Shown here in pieces: positions 51,559-60,470 of a DNA stretch of 64,000 nucleotides (the stretch's first letter is position 1; each line of letters begins with the position of its first letter). The notes beneath the pieces were generated by a model. That model did no database searches and was not told the DNA's origin. It was given only the letters and a program-made list of their open reading frames with translations. This stretch comes from Pseudonocardia sp. DSM 110487. Lineage in GTDB: Bacteria; Actinomycetota; Actinomycetes; Mycobacteriales; Pseudonocardiaceae. Where the stretch lies: the NCBI RefSeq assembly GCF_019468565.1, contig NZ_CP080521.1:8680001-8744000 (forward strand), written 5' to 3'. The position numbers were made by a program, and so were the translations under genes.

Positions 51559-52626
51559 TCACGAACCCACTGCCTCCGCGCGGTCCGCCGCCTGGAGGGC
51601 GTCGATCACGCCGCCGAGGTCGCCGTCCAGGACGGACGACAGGTTGTGGGACTTGTAGCCCACCCGGTGGTCGGAGATGCGGTTCTCCGGGAAGTTGTAG
51701 GTGCGGATGCGCTCGGAGCGGTCGACCGTGCGCACCTGGGAACGCCGGTCGGCCGAGGCCTTCGCGGCCGCCTCCTCCTCGGCGAGCGCTTGCAGCCGCG
51801 AGCGCAGCACCTCCATGGCACGGGCGCGGTTCTGCAGCTGCGAGCGCTCGTTCTGGCAGCTCACGACGATGCCGGTGGGCAGGTGCGTGATCCGGACCGC
51901 CGAGTCCGTGGTGTTGACGCTCTGCCCGCCGTGGCCGGAGGAGCGGAAGACGTCGATGCGCAGGTCGTTCTCGTCGATCTCGACGTCGGCGTCCTCGCCG
52001 GTGTCGGGGTAGACGAGCACGCCCGCCGCGGAGGTGTGGATGCGCCCCTGCGACTCGGTGACCGGCACCCGCTGCACGCGGTGCACGCCACCTTCGAACT
52101 TGAGCGCCGACCAGACGCCGTCGGCGACCGGTTCGCGCGAGCGCACCAGGAGCGTGAGGTCCTTGTAGCCGCCCAGGTCGGACGGCACCGAGTCGATGAT
52201 CTGGGTGGACCAGCCGCGACGCTCGGCGTAGCGCAGGTACATGCGGGCGAGGTCGGATGCGAACAGGGCGGATTCCTCGCCGCCCTCCCCCGACTTGATC
52301 TCCATGATCACGTCGTAGCCGTCGTGCGGGTCGCGCGGCGAGAGCAGGTCGGCGAGCCGACGCTCCAGCACCGGGATCTTCGCGGCGAGCTCGTCGGCCT
52401 CTGCGGCGAACGACGGGTCCTCGGCCGCGAGCTCCCTCGCGGTGGCGATGTCGGCGCGCGCGGCGCCCAGCTCCCGCGCGACCGCGACGATCGGGCCGAT
52501 CTGCGAGTAGCGCCTGCCCAGCTTGCGGGCGGTGGCGGGGTCGGCGTGCACGGACGGGTCGGCGAGCCGCAGCTCCAGCTCGGCGTGCTCGGCGAGCACG
52601 GCCTCGACTGCCGGTGCTGATGTCAT
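51559..52626 (-). CDS. prfA: Peptide chain release factor 1
   Basis: This 355-residue class I release factor has the stop-codon recognition PVT motif (HRVQRVPVTESQGRIHTSAAGV) that specifies UAA/UAG, and the peptidyl-release SSGHGGQSVNTTDSAVR with GGQ. Lengths and domains are normal. It is separated from rpmE by a strong hairpin, so it probably has its own or readthrough transcription. Confidence 0.97.
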   Translation of the reverse strand: MTSAPAVEAVLAEHAELELRLADPSVHADPATARKLGRRYSQIGPIVAVARELGAARADIATARELAAEDPSFAAEADELAAKIPVLERRLADLLSPRDPHDGYDVIMEIKSGEGGEESALFASDLARMYLRYAERRGWSTQIIDSVPSDLGGYKDLTLLVRSREPVADGVWSALKFEGGVHRVQRVPVTESQGRIHTSAAGVLVYPDTGEDADVEIDENDLRIDVFRSSGHGGQSVNTTDSAVRITHLPTGIVVSCQNERSQLQNRARAMEVLRSRLQALAEEEAAAKASADRRSQVRTVDRSERIRTYNFPENRISDHRVGYKSHNLSSVLDGDLGGVIDALQAADRAEAVGS

Positions 52627-52657
52627 GACTCCTCCTCCTTCCCTGGTCCGAACATGC

Positions 52658-52693
52658 CGACGGCGCCCATCCGCGAGGGAATGGGCGCCGTCG
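52658..52693 (-). terminator. 13-bp perfect-stem terminator between rpmE and prfA
   Basis: Arms 52658-52670 and 52681-52693 are perfectly complementary with a 10-base loop, just after the rpmE stop. It would attenuate transcription into prfA, whose start lies 32 bp further on. Confidence 0.8.
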
Positions 52694-52699
52694 TCGAAG

Positions 52700-52918
52700 C
52701 TACTTCTTGCCGGCCCGCTTGCCGTAGCGCGCCTCGAAGCGGGCGACGCGCCCGCCGGAGTCGAGGATCCGCTGCTTGCCGGTGTAGAACGGGTGGCACG
52801 CCGAGCAGGTCTCGACCGTCATCTTGCCGCTGGTCTTGGTGCTGCGGGTGGTGAACGAGTTGCCGCAACCGCAGGTGACCTGCGTCTCGACGTACTCGGG
52901 GTGGATGCCTGAACGCAC
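52700..52918 (-). CDS. rpmE: 50S ribosomal protein L31, zinc-binding form
   Basis: This 72-residue protein has four Cys in the zinc arrangement (TCGCGN and CSACHPFY) of the C+ form. GTG start with AGAGGA upstream. The C+ form is normally replaced by a C- paralogue under zinc limitation; no such paralogue is in the window. The gene is too short for standard length cut-offs but has the standard start and motif. Confidence 0.95.
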   Translation of the reverse strand: MRSGIHPEYVETQVTCGCGNSFTTRSTKTSGKMTVETCSACHPFYTGKQRILDSGGRVARFEARYGKRAGKK

Positions 52919-52999
52919 GTTGGTTCCTCTCGAAGTGGCGCCGGGTCCCTGGTTGCGCAGGGTGAACCGGAGCCGGAGCGTGACACCCCATTCAACCAC

Positions 53000-53033
53000 C
53001 CGGACCGCCCGCGGATTCCCGCGGGCGGCCCGG
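53000..53033 (-). terminator. Strong GC hairpin downstream of rho
   Basis: Arms 53000-53014 and 53019-53033 pair at 13 of 15 positions around a 4-base loop. The hairpin lies 13 bp after the rho stop with no T-tract. It may end rho transcription before rpmE. Confidence 0.65.
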
Positions 53034-53046
53034 ATCGGAGGTGGGG

Positions 53047-55272
53047 TCAGTCGTTGTCGGCGCCGGGGGTGCTCTTCGCGACCTGCATCAGGAACTCGAT
53101 GTTGGTGCGCGTCTTGCGGAGCTGGGTGAGCAGCAGGTCGATGGCCTGCTGGTCGTCCAGGGCGGAAAGGACCCGGCGCAGCTTCACCATCACGCCGTAC
53201 TCGTCGGGCGACATCAGCAGCTCGTCCTTGCGGGTGCTGGAGTCGCCGACGTCGATGGCCGGGAAGACCCGCTTGTCGGCGATCTTGCGGTCGAGCTTGA
53301 GCTCGGCGTTGCCGGTGCCCTTGAACTCCTCGAAGATCACCGTGTCCATCGTTGACCCGGTCTCGACGAGCGCGGTTGCGAAGATCGTCAGCGAGCCGCC
53401 GTCCTCGATGTTGCGCGCGGCGCCGAGGAACCGCTTCGGCGGGTACAGCGCGGTGGAGTCGACACCACCGGACAGGATGCGCCCGGACGCCGGGGCAGCC
53501 AGGTTGTAGGCCCGGCCGAGGCGGGTGATGTTGTCGAGCAGCACGACCACGTCGTGGCCCAGCTCGACCAGGCGCTTCGCCCGCTCGATCGACAGCTCCG
53601 CGATCGTGGTGTGGTCGGTCGGCGGCCGGTCGAACGTGGACGCGATGACCTCGCCCTTCACCGACCGCTGCATGTCGGTGACCTCCTCCGGCCGCTCGTC
53701 GACGAGGACGACCATGAGGTGGCATTCGGGGTTGTTCGTGGTGATCGCGTTGGCGATGTTCTGCATGATCGTGGTCTTGCCCGCCTTCGGCGGCGACACG
53801 ATCAGCGCGCGCTGGCCCTTGCCCACCGGCATGACCAGGTCGATCACGCGCGTGGTGAGCTTGTGCGGCTCGGTCTCGAGGCGCAGCCGCTCGTTGGGGT
53901 AGAGCGGGGTGAGCTTGGTGAACTCGGGCCGCTGCTTCGACGTCTCAGGGTCCTGCCCGTTGATGGAGTCGACGCGGACCAGCGGGTTGAACTTCTGCCG
54001 CGACTGCTCGCCCTCACGGGCCTCGCGCACGGCGCCGGTGATCGCGTCGCCGCGGCGCAGGCCGTACTTGCGGACCATCGACAGCGACACGTAGACGTCC
54101 GTGGGCCCGGACAGGTAGCCGGTGGTGCGGACGAACGCGTAGTTGTCGAGGATGTCGACGATGCCGGCGACCGGCAGCAGCACGTCGCCGTCGCGGACCT
54201 CGGTGTCGACGTTGCCCTGGCCGCCGCCGCTGCTGCCACTGCTGCGGTCGCGGTCACGGCCCCGGCGGCGGTCGCGGAACCGGCGGCCGCGCCTGCCCCG
54301 GCCATCACCGTCGTCGTCACCGTCGTCGTCGGGCCGGTTGTCGCGCGGGCCACGGGAGTCGGAACGGTTGTCGGCACGGTTGTCCGGCCGGTCGCCGCGG
54401 TTGTCGCGGTTGTCGGCACGGTTGTCCGCCCGGTCGCCGCGATCGGCGCGGTTATCCGGCCGGTCGCCGCGGTTGTCCCGGTTGCCATCGCGGCCGTCGC
54501 GGTTGCTGTCACGGTCCCGCCCACCGCGGCCGCCCTCACGGCGATTGTCGGAACGCGTGTCGGCACCGTCACGGCCACCGTCGCGCTGGTCGGCGACCGG
54601 AGCGGGGCTCGCGGCCTCCGCCGGCTGCTGCGCCTGTTCGGGCTGCTGCTCCGACTGCTGCTCGGCGCGGTTGCGCCGGCTCTGCCGGGAGCGCCGGGGC
54701 GGCGCGGCGGTGTCGGTGGCCTCGGGGCCGGTGTCGTTCTGGGCCGCCTTCTCGGCGACCTTCTCCGTGCCGCCCTCCGCGGGGGCCTTGTCGGCGGTCG
54801 GCGCGGGCTCGGCGACCGGCGCGGGGTCGGCCGTGGCGGCCTGCGGCGCGGCGTCGGCAACGGCCGCACCGTTCACAGTGGACGGCGCGCCGGCCGGCCG
54901 GGACGCGGCCCGGCGGCGGCGGGTGGGGGCCGCGGCAGGCGCGGTGTCGGCAGCGGGGGCGTCGGCAGCGGGGGTGTCGGCCGCCGGCGCGGAGCCGTTG
55001 ACGGCGGGCGCCTCGGTGCTCACCGGGGCGGCGGGCTCGTCACCGGTGCCGGGAAGGGTGGGCTGGGCGTCCGCGGAACGCTTGCGGCTCGGCGGCGCGC
55101 CCTGCTTCTCCTTGATGGCGGCGATCAGTTCGCCCTTCCGCATCCCGGCGATGTCCGGGATGTTCAGCTCGCCGGCCAGCTGGCGGAGCTCCGCCAGCAC
55201 CATGCCGGTGAGGCCGCCGCGCTTCTTGGGGGCGGGTGCAGCCTCGGTGCTGACGAGATCGGTCTCGCTCAC
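53047..55272 (-). CDS. rho: Transcription termination factor Rho with large disordered insertion
   Basis: This 741-residue Rho has a Rho_N/SAP-like N-terminus (LTGMVLAELRQLAGELNIPDIAGMRKGELIAAIKEKQ), then a ~300-residue Ala/Pro-rich and then Arg/Asp/Asn-rich insertion, then the RNA-binding domain (GDVLLPVAGIVDILDNYAFVRTTGYL) and the ATPase with P-loop SPPKAGKTT, VLLDNITRLGRAYN (Walker B), and the Q/R-loop SGGVDSTALYPPKRFLGAARNIEDGGSLTI. The NR-rich insertion is typical of high-GC actinobacteria. GTG start with AGGAAGGA upstream. Confidence 0.96.
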   Translation of the reverse strand: MSETDLVSTEAAPAPKKRGGLTGMVLAELRQLAGELNIPDIAGMRKGELIAAIKEKQGAPPSRKRSADAQPTLPGTGDEPAAPVSTEAPAVNGSAPAADTPAADAPAADTAPAAAPTRRRRAASRPAGAPSTVNGAAVADAAPQAATADPAPVAEPAPTADKAPAEGGTEKVAEKAAQNDTGPEATDTAAPPRRSRQSRRNRAEQQSEQQPEQAQQPAEAASPAPVADQRDGGRDGADTRSDNRREGGRGGRDRDSNRDGRDGNRDNRGDRPDNRADRGDRADNRADNRDNRGDRPDNRADNRSDSRGPRDNRPDDDGDDDGDGRGRRGRRFRDRRRGRDRDRSSGSSGGGQGNVDTEVRDGDVLLPVAGIVDILDNYAFVRTTGYLSGPTDVYVSLSMVRKYGLRRGDAITGAVREAREGEQSRQKFNPLVRVDSINGQDPETSKQRPEFTKLTPLYPNERLRLETEPHKLTTRVIDLVMPVGKGQRALIVSPPKAGKTTIMQNIANAITTNNPECHLMVVLVDERPEEVTDMQRSVKGEVIASTFDRPPTDHTTIAELSIERAKRLVELGHDVVVLLDNITRLGRAYNLAAPASGRILSGGVDSTALYPPKRFLGAARNIEDGGSLTIFATALVETGSTMDTVIFEEFKGTGNAELKLDRKIADKRVFPAIDVGDSSTRKDELLMSPDEYGVMVKLRRVLSALDDQQAIDLLLTQLRKTRTNIEFLMQVAKSTPGADND
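54350..54530. repeat. Low-complexity coding repeat in rho (RxDNRxD units)
   Basis: Imperfect 9- to 18-bp units encode repeats such as RGDRADNRADNRDNRG on the minus strand. The DNA is a mosaic of cggttgtc-type blocks and is a likely hotspot for length polymorphism. Confidence 0.7.
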
Positions 55273-55589
55273 AGATGTCCTTCCTGACCGACCGGGCCTC
55301 CAGCCCTGGTCAGCGGGATTCACACACTCGCCCGGACGGTGTGCCGGACGACATGTCGGTCAACGGGTCGCGGGAAGAGCGGCCGCCCCGACAGCAAGGG
55401 TGGCGATCGTGGCGACGCTCCGGGGAAGAGGCCGCTCGGGTCGGAACCGGTTTGGCGCTTGAGATCTGGCGGATTCCGGCTCGAGTGGCCACGCGGATGC
55501 CGCGTGGATCGCCGTTGCGGTGCCGAGAGTAGACGGTCTGCCCTGATCGCGGCAACAACCCCCTGTCGTGGCGCGCCGGGCGGGCCGCC
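55273..55589. other. 317-bp rho leader region without a gene
   Basis: Contains a hairpin next to the rho ribosome-binding site (CTGACC and GGTCAG outer arms with inner GGGC/GCCC, 55284-55314), a second hairpin (CCACGCGG, ATG loop, CCGCGTGG; 55489-55507), and a promoter candidate. This indicates a ~250-nt structured 5' leader, as is common for self-attenuated rho genes. Confidence 0.55.
55526..55555 (-). promoter_or_regulatory. Candidate rho promoter
   Basis: On the minus strand TTGCCG (55550-55555) and TACTCT (55526-55531) are separated by 18 bp. They match the actinobacterial sigma-A pattern moderately and lie ~250 bp upstream of the rho start codon. Confidence 0.4.
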
Positions 55590-56492
55590 TCAGCCGATCT
55601 CGACGCGCGCACCCGCCCCGTCGACGGGGAGCGCGAGGGCCGTGAAACCGTGAAGGTCCAGGTCCGGCGGCAGGATTCCGTCGGTGGTGATGGCCAGCAC
55701 CGTGGGGCCGGCTCCCGAGATCGCGGCGGGGATGCCGCGATCACGCAGCGTGTCGACCATGGCGGCCGACTCCGGGTAGGCCGGGCGCCGGTAGTTCTGG
55801 TGGAGCCGGTCCTCCGTGGCCGGCAGCAGCAGCTCGAGGCGCTGGGTGAAGGCCAGCACGGCGAGCGCGGTGCGGCTACCGGTGAAGGCCGCGTCGACCA
55901 GCGGAACGCGTTCGGGCAACAGCCCGCGCGTGGTGCTGGTGAGCGATTCGGTTCCCGCGACGAGCGCAACCGGGTGGATGCCCGGATGCGTCTCGAGGCG
56001 TACAGCGTGAAAACGCCGCGAGGTATTCCCCGCGCTCTCCCACGCGACCACGAAACCGCCGAGCAGGCTGGCCGCCGCATTGTCGGCGTGCCCTTCCATC
56101 CCCGCCGCGACGTGCAGGATCGTGTCGCGCTCCAGCTCGGCATCGCGCCCTGCGAGCGCCACGGCCGCCGTCGCGCCCGCTACGGCCGCGGCCGCCGAGC
56201 TGCCGAGTCCCCGCGAATGCGGGATCGCGTTGTGGCAGCGCATCCGGATGCCGGGCGGGGCGTCGCCGACGAGGTCCCATGCCGAACGCATCGCCCTGAC
56301 CACGAGGTGGGCCTCGTCGCACGGCACGCGGCCTGCGCCCTCCCCGGACACCTCGATCTCGATGCCCTCGGCGGCGACCGACACCTCGACCTCGTCGTAG
56401 AGACCGAGCGCGAGCCCGAGCGTGTCGAAACCCGGTCCGAGGTTGGCCGACGAGCCCGGCACCCGCACCCGGACCTCACCCGGTCGCCCCAT
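55590..56492 (-). CDS. thrB: Homoserine kinase
   Basis: This 300-residue GHMP kinase has the N-terminal VRVPGSSANLGPGFDTLGLAL, the ATP-binding IPHSRGLGSSAAAAVAGATAA, and GAGPTVLAI at the C-terminus. It phosphorylates homoserine for threonine synthesis. Start ATG overlaps the thrC stop by one base (TGATG). Confidence 0.95.
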   Translation of the reverse strand: MGRPGEVRVRVPGSSANLGPGFDTLGLALGLYDEVEVSVAAEGIEIEVSGEGAGRVPCDEAHLVVRAMRSAWDLVGDAPPGIRMRCHNAIPHSRGLGSSAAAAVAGATAAVALAGRDAELERDTILHVAAGMEGHADNAAASLLGGFVVAWESAGNTSRRFHAVRLETHPGIHPVALVAGTESLTSTTRGLLPERVPLVDAAFTGSRTALAVLAFTQRLELLLPATEDRLHQNYRRPAYPESAAMVDTLRDRGIPAAISGAGPTVLAITTDGILPPDLDLHGFTALALPVDGAGARVEIG

Positions 56493-57568
56493 CAGCCCAG
56501 TTCCAGGGCCGCGGCGACGGCGCCGGGGTCGATCGGGACCACGGTGGGCTCCGGCGCGGTGAGCAGGGCGGAGTCCGGGTCCTTCAGTCCGTGGCCGGTG
56601 ACGGTGCACACGACGAGCGAACCGCGGGGCAACGTGTCGTCGGCCGCCGACTGCAGCAGCCCGGCGACGCTCGCGGCCGACGCAGGCTCGACGAACACGC
56701 CCTCCCTCGCCGAGAGCAGCCGGTACGCGGAAAGGATTTCGTCGTCGGTGACGGCGGCGAAGCGGCCGTGCGACTCCTCGCGGGCGGTCATGGCGCCCGC
56801 CCACGAGGCGGGCGCGCCGATCCGGATCGCGGTGGCGATCGTCTCCGGGGCGGCCACGGGCGCACCGTGCACGAGCGGCGCGGCTCCCGCGGCCTGGAAA
56901 CCGAACATCCGTGGCGGCGTGTGGATCAGCCCGTCGGCGAGGTAGGCCTTGTAGCCCTGCCAGTACGCGGTGATGTTGCCCGCGTTGCCCACCGGCAGGC
57001 AGTGCACGTCGGGGGCGCGGCCGAGCTCGTCGCAGATCTCGTACGCCGCGCTGGCCTGGCCCGCGATGCGGGTGGGGTTCACCGAGTTGACGAGCGCGGC
57101 CACCGGGTAGTCGGCCGTGGTCTTGCGGGCGAGCTCGAGGCAGTCGTCGAAGTTGCCGTCGACCTGCAGGATCCGGGCCCCGTGCGCCACGGCCTGGGCC
57201 AGCTTGCCGAGCGCGATCTTGCCGCGAGGCACGAGCACCGCGCAGGTCATGCCCGCGCGGGTGGCGTAGGCGGCGGCGGAGGCCGAGGTGTTGCCGGTGG
57301 ACGCGCAGAGCACGCCCTGCTTGCCCTCCGCGAGCGCATGCGTGACCGCCATCGTCATCCCGCGATCCTTGAACGAGCCCGTCGGGTTCGCGCCGTCGAC
57401 CTTGAGGAAGACCTCGCAGCCGGTGGCCGCGGACAGGTGCGGCGCGGGCAGCAACGGCGTGCCGCCCTCCCCCAGCGTGACCACGGTCCAGCCCGGCTCC
57501 ACCGGCATCCGCTCCCGGTAGGCCTCGATCACCCCCGGCCAGCGGGTGAGCTTCTGCGCGGCGGTCAT
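56492..57568 (-). CDS. thrC: Threonine synthase
   Basis: This 358-residue PLP enzyme converts O-phosphohomoserine to threonine. It has NPTGSFKDRGMTMAVTHA with the PLP Lys, STGNTSASAAAYATRAGM, and LPVGNAGNITAYWQGY. It is the short bacterial type, lacking the SAM-activated N-terminal extension of plants. Start overlaps the hom stop by four bases. Confidence 0.95.
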   Translation of the reverse strand: MTAAQKLTRWPGVIEAYRERMPVEPGWTVVTLGEGGTPLLPAPHLSAATGCEVFLKVDGANPTGSFKDRGMTMAVTHALAEGKQGVLCASTGNTSASAAAYATRAGMTCAVLVPRGKIALGKLAQAVAHGARILQVDGNFDDCLELARKTTADYPVAALVNSVNPTRIAGQASAAYEICDELGRAPDVHCLPVGNAGNITAYWQGYKAYLADGLIHTPPRMFGFQAAGAAPLVHGAPVAAPETIATAIRIGAPASWAGAMTAREESHGRFAAVTDDEILSAYRLLSAREGVFVEPASAASVAGLLQSAADDTLPRGSLVVCTVTGHGLKDPDSALLTAPEPTVVPIDPGAVAAALELG

Positions 57569-58884
57569 CCCGCAACTCCCTTCCGGCCCAGGTCCTCGAC
57601 CCGAAGCACGCTGTGCACGCCGTGGACCACGTCGAGCCCGGCCAGCACGTCCACCGTGGCGGCGAGCGCCGCCTCCGGCGCCCGGTGCGTGACGATGACG
57701 ATCCGCGCGGACCCGTTGTCGTCGCCCTCGCCGGTCTGCCGCGCCGCCGCGATGCTGACGCCGTGGTGGGCGAACTCGCCGGTGATCGTCGACAGCACGC
57801 CAGGGCGGTCGGCCACCTCGAGGCTCACGTGGTAGCGCGTGCGCAGCGTGCCGATGGGCCGCACCGGCAGGCTCGCGTAGGCCGACTCCCGCGGCCCGCG
57901 CCCGCCCAGAACGCGGTTGCGCGCCACCGCGACGAGGTCACCGAGCACGGCGCTCGCCGTGGGCGCGCCGCCCGCGCCCTGCCCGTAGAACATCAGCTGC
58001 CCGGCGGCCTCCGCCTCGACGAACACGGCGTTGTACGCCCCGTCGACGGACGCGAGCGGATGTGCGGCGGGAATCATCGCCGGGTACACGCGCGCCGAGA
58101 CCGACTCGGGAACGCCCTCCTCGGCGGGCGTCCGCTCACAGATCGCGAGGAGCTTGATCACACAGCCCATCGTGGCCGCGGCCGCGATGTCGGTGGAGGT
58201 CACCGCGCGGATGCCCTCGCAGTGCACGTCGGCGGCGTTGACGCGGGTGTGGAAGGCCAGCGACGCGAGGATCGCGGCCTTGGACGCGGCGTCGTAACCA
58301 TCGACGTCGGCGCTCGGGTCGGCCTCGGCGTAGCCCAGCCGCGTGGCCTCGTCGAGGGCGTCGGCGTAGCTCGCCCCGGAGGCCGCCATCGCGGAGAGGA
58401 TGAAGTTCGTGGTGCCGTTGACGATGCCGGCCACCCGGGTGATCCGATCCCCGGCCAGCGACTCGCGCAACGGCCGGAGCAGCGGAATCGCCCCGGCGAC
58501 GGCCGCCTCGAAGTACAGGTCGACGCCCGATGCGTCGGCGGCCTCGGCGAGCGCGGGTCCGTCCTCGGCGAGCAGCGCCTTGTTGGCCGTGACCACCGAC
58601 TTGCCGGCCTTCAGCGCTTCCACGAGCAGCGTGCGGGCCGGCTCGATGCCGCCGATCACCTCGACGACGACGTCCACGTCGTCGCGCGTGACCAGGCCGG
58701 ACGCGTCGGTCGTGAGCAGGTCGCCGAGGTCGGTGTGTTTGTGCGGGCGGCGCACGGCCACCCCGGCCAATTCGACGGGCGCGCCGGCGCGGGCCGTCAG
58801 CTCGTCGGCCTGCTCGTGCAGCAACCGCACGACCTCGCGGCCGACGGTGCCGCAGCCCAGCATGGCCACGCGGATCGGTTTCAC
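57565..58884 (-). CDS. hom: Homoserine dehydrogenase
   Basis: This 439-residue NAD(P)-dependent enzyme has VAMLGCGTVGREVVRLL as the nucleotide fold, VVEVIGGIEPARTLLVEALKAGKSVVTANKALLAE, and GTTNFILSAM, LGYAEADPSADVDGYDAASKAAILA around the active Lys. It ends in an ACT domain (HVSLEVADRPGVLSTITGEFAHHGVSI) for threonine feedback. GTG start with GAGGATC upstream. Heads the hom-thrC-thrB operon. Confidence 0.96.
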   Translation of the reverse strand: MKPIRVAMLGCGTVGREVVRLLHEQADELTARAGAPVELAGVAVRRPHKHTDLGDLLTTDASGLVTRDDVDVVVEVIGGIEPARTLLVEALKAGKSVVTANKALLAEDGPALAEAADASGVDLYFEAAVAGAIPLLRPLRESLAGDRITRVAGIVNGTTNFILSAMAASGASYADALDEATRLGYAEADPSADVDGYDAASKAAILASLAFHTRVNAADVHCEGIRAVTSTDIAAAATMGCVIKLLAICERTPAEEGVPESVSARVYPAMIPAAHPLASVDGAYNAVFVEAEAAGQLMFYGQGAGGAPTASAVLGDLVAVARNRVLGGRGPRESAYASLPVRPIGTLRTRYHVSLEVADRPGVLSTITGEFAHHGVSIAAARQTGEGDDNGSARIVIVTHRAPEAALAATVDVLAGLDVVHGVHSVLRVEDLGRKGVAG

Positions 58885-58936
58885 GCCCCGATCCTCGCTG
58901 GTGCGCTCCTCAGATGCGCACCCCGGGTGCGCGGCC

Positions 58937-60379
58937 TCACCCCGACACCTCCAGCCGGAACTGGTCCTCGAGCGTCTCCCTGCGCAGGAGGGCCCGCGCC
59001 TCGCCGTCGCGCACGGCCACCACCGCGGGCCGGGGCAGGCGGTTGTAGGAGCTCGCCATCGAGTAGCAGTAGGCGCCCGTCGCGGCAACGGCCAGCAGAT
59101 CGCCGGGGGCGAGGTCGGCGGGCAGCCAACAGTCGCGCACCACGATGTCACCGCTCTCGCAGTGCTTGCCGACCACCCGCGAGAGCACAGCGTCGCCGCT
59201 GCCGTCGCGCTCCGAGGAGCGGGACACGAGCCGGCAGTCGTACACCGCGTCGTAGAGCGCGGTGCGGATGTTGTCGCTCATGCCGCCGTCGACGCTCACG
59301 TAGCGTCGCATCGACGACCCGCCGAGCGGTACGTCCTTGAGCGTGCCCACGGTGTAGAGCGTGATCCCGGCCGGCCCGGCGATCGCCCGGCCCGGCTCCA
59401 CCGCGATCTTCGGGACGTCCAGGTCCTCGGCGTGGCACTCCCGCTTGACGATGCCGCGCAGCTCCTCGGCCAGCTCCTGCACGTCGACCGGGGTCTCGTC
59501 GGCGCGGTAGGCGATGCCGAACCCGCCGCCGAGGTCGAGGGTGGTGAGCGCCGCCAGCGCGTCACCGCCGTGCTCCTTGTGCAGCTTCGCCAGGAACCGC
59601 ACGACGCGGTGGGCGGCCACCTCGAAGCCCTCGGTGTCGAAGATCTGGCTGCCGATGTGGCTGTGCAGGCCCACCAGCTCGAGCCCGTCGACCGCGAGCA
59701 CCCGGCGCACGGCCTCTGCGGCCGCGCTCGCCTCGCCGCCGGAGATCGAGAAGCCGAACTTCTGGTCCTCGTGGGCGGTGGCGATGAACTCGTGCGTGTG
59801 CGCCTCGACGCCGACCGTGAGCCGCACCATCACCGGCACGACGACCCCGCGCTCGCGGGCCACTGCGTCCAGTCGGGCGATCTCGTGGAACGAGTCGAGC
59901 ACGACCCGACCGACGCCCGCCTCGACGGCCGTGACCAGCTCGTCGAGGGACTTGTTGTTGCCGTGCAGCGCGATCCGCTCCGGCGGGAACCCCGCGCGCA
60001 GCGCGACGGCCAGCTCACCGCCGCTCGCCACATCGAGGGAGAGGCCCTCCTCCGCGACCCAGCGGGCCACCTCGGTGCAGAGGAACGCCTTGGCCGCGTA
60101 GTGCACGGCCTCCGCCCCGAACGCGGCCGCGAACTCGGCGGCCCGCGAGCGGAAGTCGGCCTCGTCGATCACGAAGAGCGGGGTGCCGTACCGCTCGGCG
60201 AGGTCGCGGACGTCGACGCCCGCGGCCTCCAGCGCGCCGCCCTCCCCTCGGGCGGCGTTCCGCGGCCACACCCCGGGGGCGAGCTCGTCGAGCCCGGCGG
60301 CGTCGAGCGGTCGCGGGCCCGCGGTCTCGGGCGGGACCGTGATGCCGGCGTGCAGCGGGCCGGCGGGGTGGACGTTCAT
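58937..60379 (-). CDS. lysA: Diaminopimelate decarboxylase
   Basis: This 480-residue fold-type III PLP enzyme removes CO2 from meso-DAP to make lysine. It has HYAAKAFLCTEVARWVAEEGLSLDVASGGEL with the PLP Lys, LHGNNKSLDEL, FGFSISGG, GLHSHIGSQIFD, and VGKHCESGDIVVRD with the dimer-interface Cys. The extended ~50-residue N-terminus is common in actinobacteria. It precedes hom by 52 bp in the same direction. Confidence 0.95.
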   Translation of the reverse strand: MNVHPAGPLHAGITVPPETAGPRPLDAAGLDELAPGVWPRNAARGEGGALEAAGVDVRDLAERYGTPLFVIDEADFRSRAAEFAAAFGAEAVHYAAKAFLCTEVARWVAEEGLSLDVASGGELAVALRAGFPPERIALHGNNKSLDELVTAVEAGVGRVVLDSFHEIARLDAVARERGVVVPVMVRLTVGVEAHTHEFIATAHEDQKFGFSISGGEASAAAEAVRRVLAVDGLELVGLHSHIGSQIFDTEGFEVAAHRVVRFLAKLHKEHGGDALAALTTLDLGGGFGIAYRADETPVDVQELAEELRGIVKRECHAEDLDVPKIAVEPGRAIAGPAGITLYTVGTLKDVPLGGSSMRRYVSVDGGMSDNIRTALYDAVYDCRLVSRSSERDGSGDAVLSRVVGKHCESGDIVVRDCWLPADLAPGDLLAVAATGAYCYSMASSYNRLPRPAVVAVRDGEARALLRRETLEDQFRLEVSG

Positions 60380-60389
60380 GAATCAGCCT

Positions 60390-60444
60390 CTTGATCAGCA
60401 GTTCGGCGCATCGACGGGCGTATCTGGCGCGTTTTCGCGCCGAA
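60390..60444. repeat. Dispersed 55-bp repeat, copy 2 (lysA-argS spacer)
   Basis: Same 22-base head (CTTGATCAGCAGTTCGGCGCA plus T) and CGCGCCGAA tail as copy 1, with diverged middle. It lies between the argS stop and the lysA start, inside the 91-bp spacer of two same-direction genes, so it may affect mRNA between them. Confidence 0.75.
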
Positions 60445-60470
60445 CCGGTGACCACGCCGTCCTGCAGCGT

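Noticed and set aside
54350..54530. Repeat array in rho as a CRISPR
   Set aside because: Units are short, imperfect, in frame and code for the Rho insertion; there are no uniform spacers and no cas genes.
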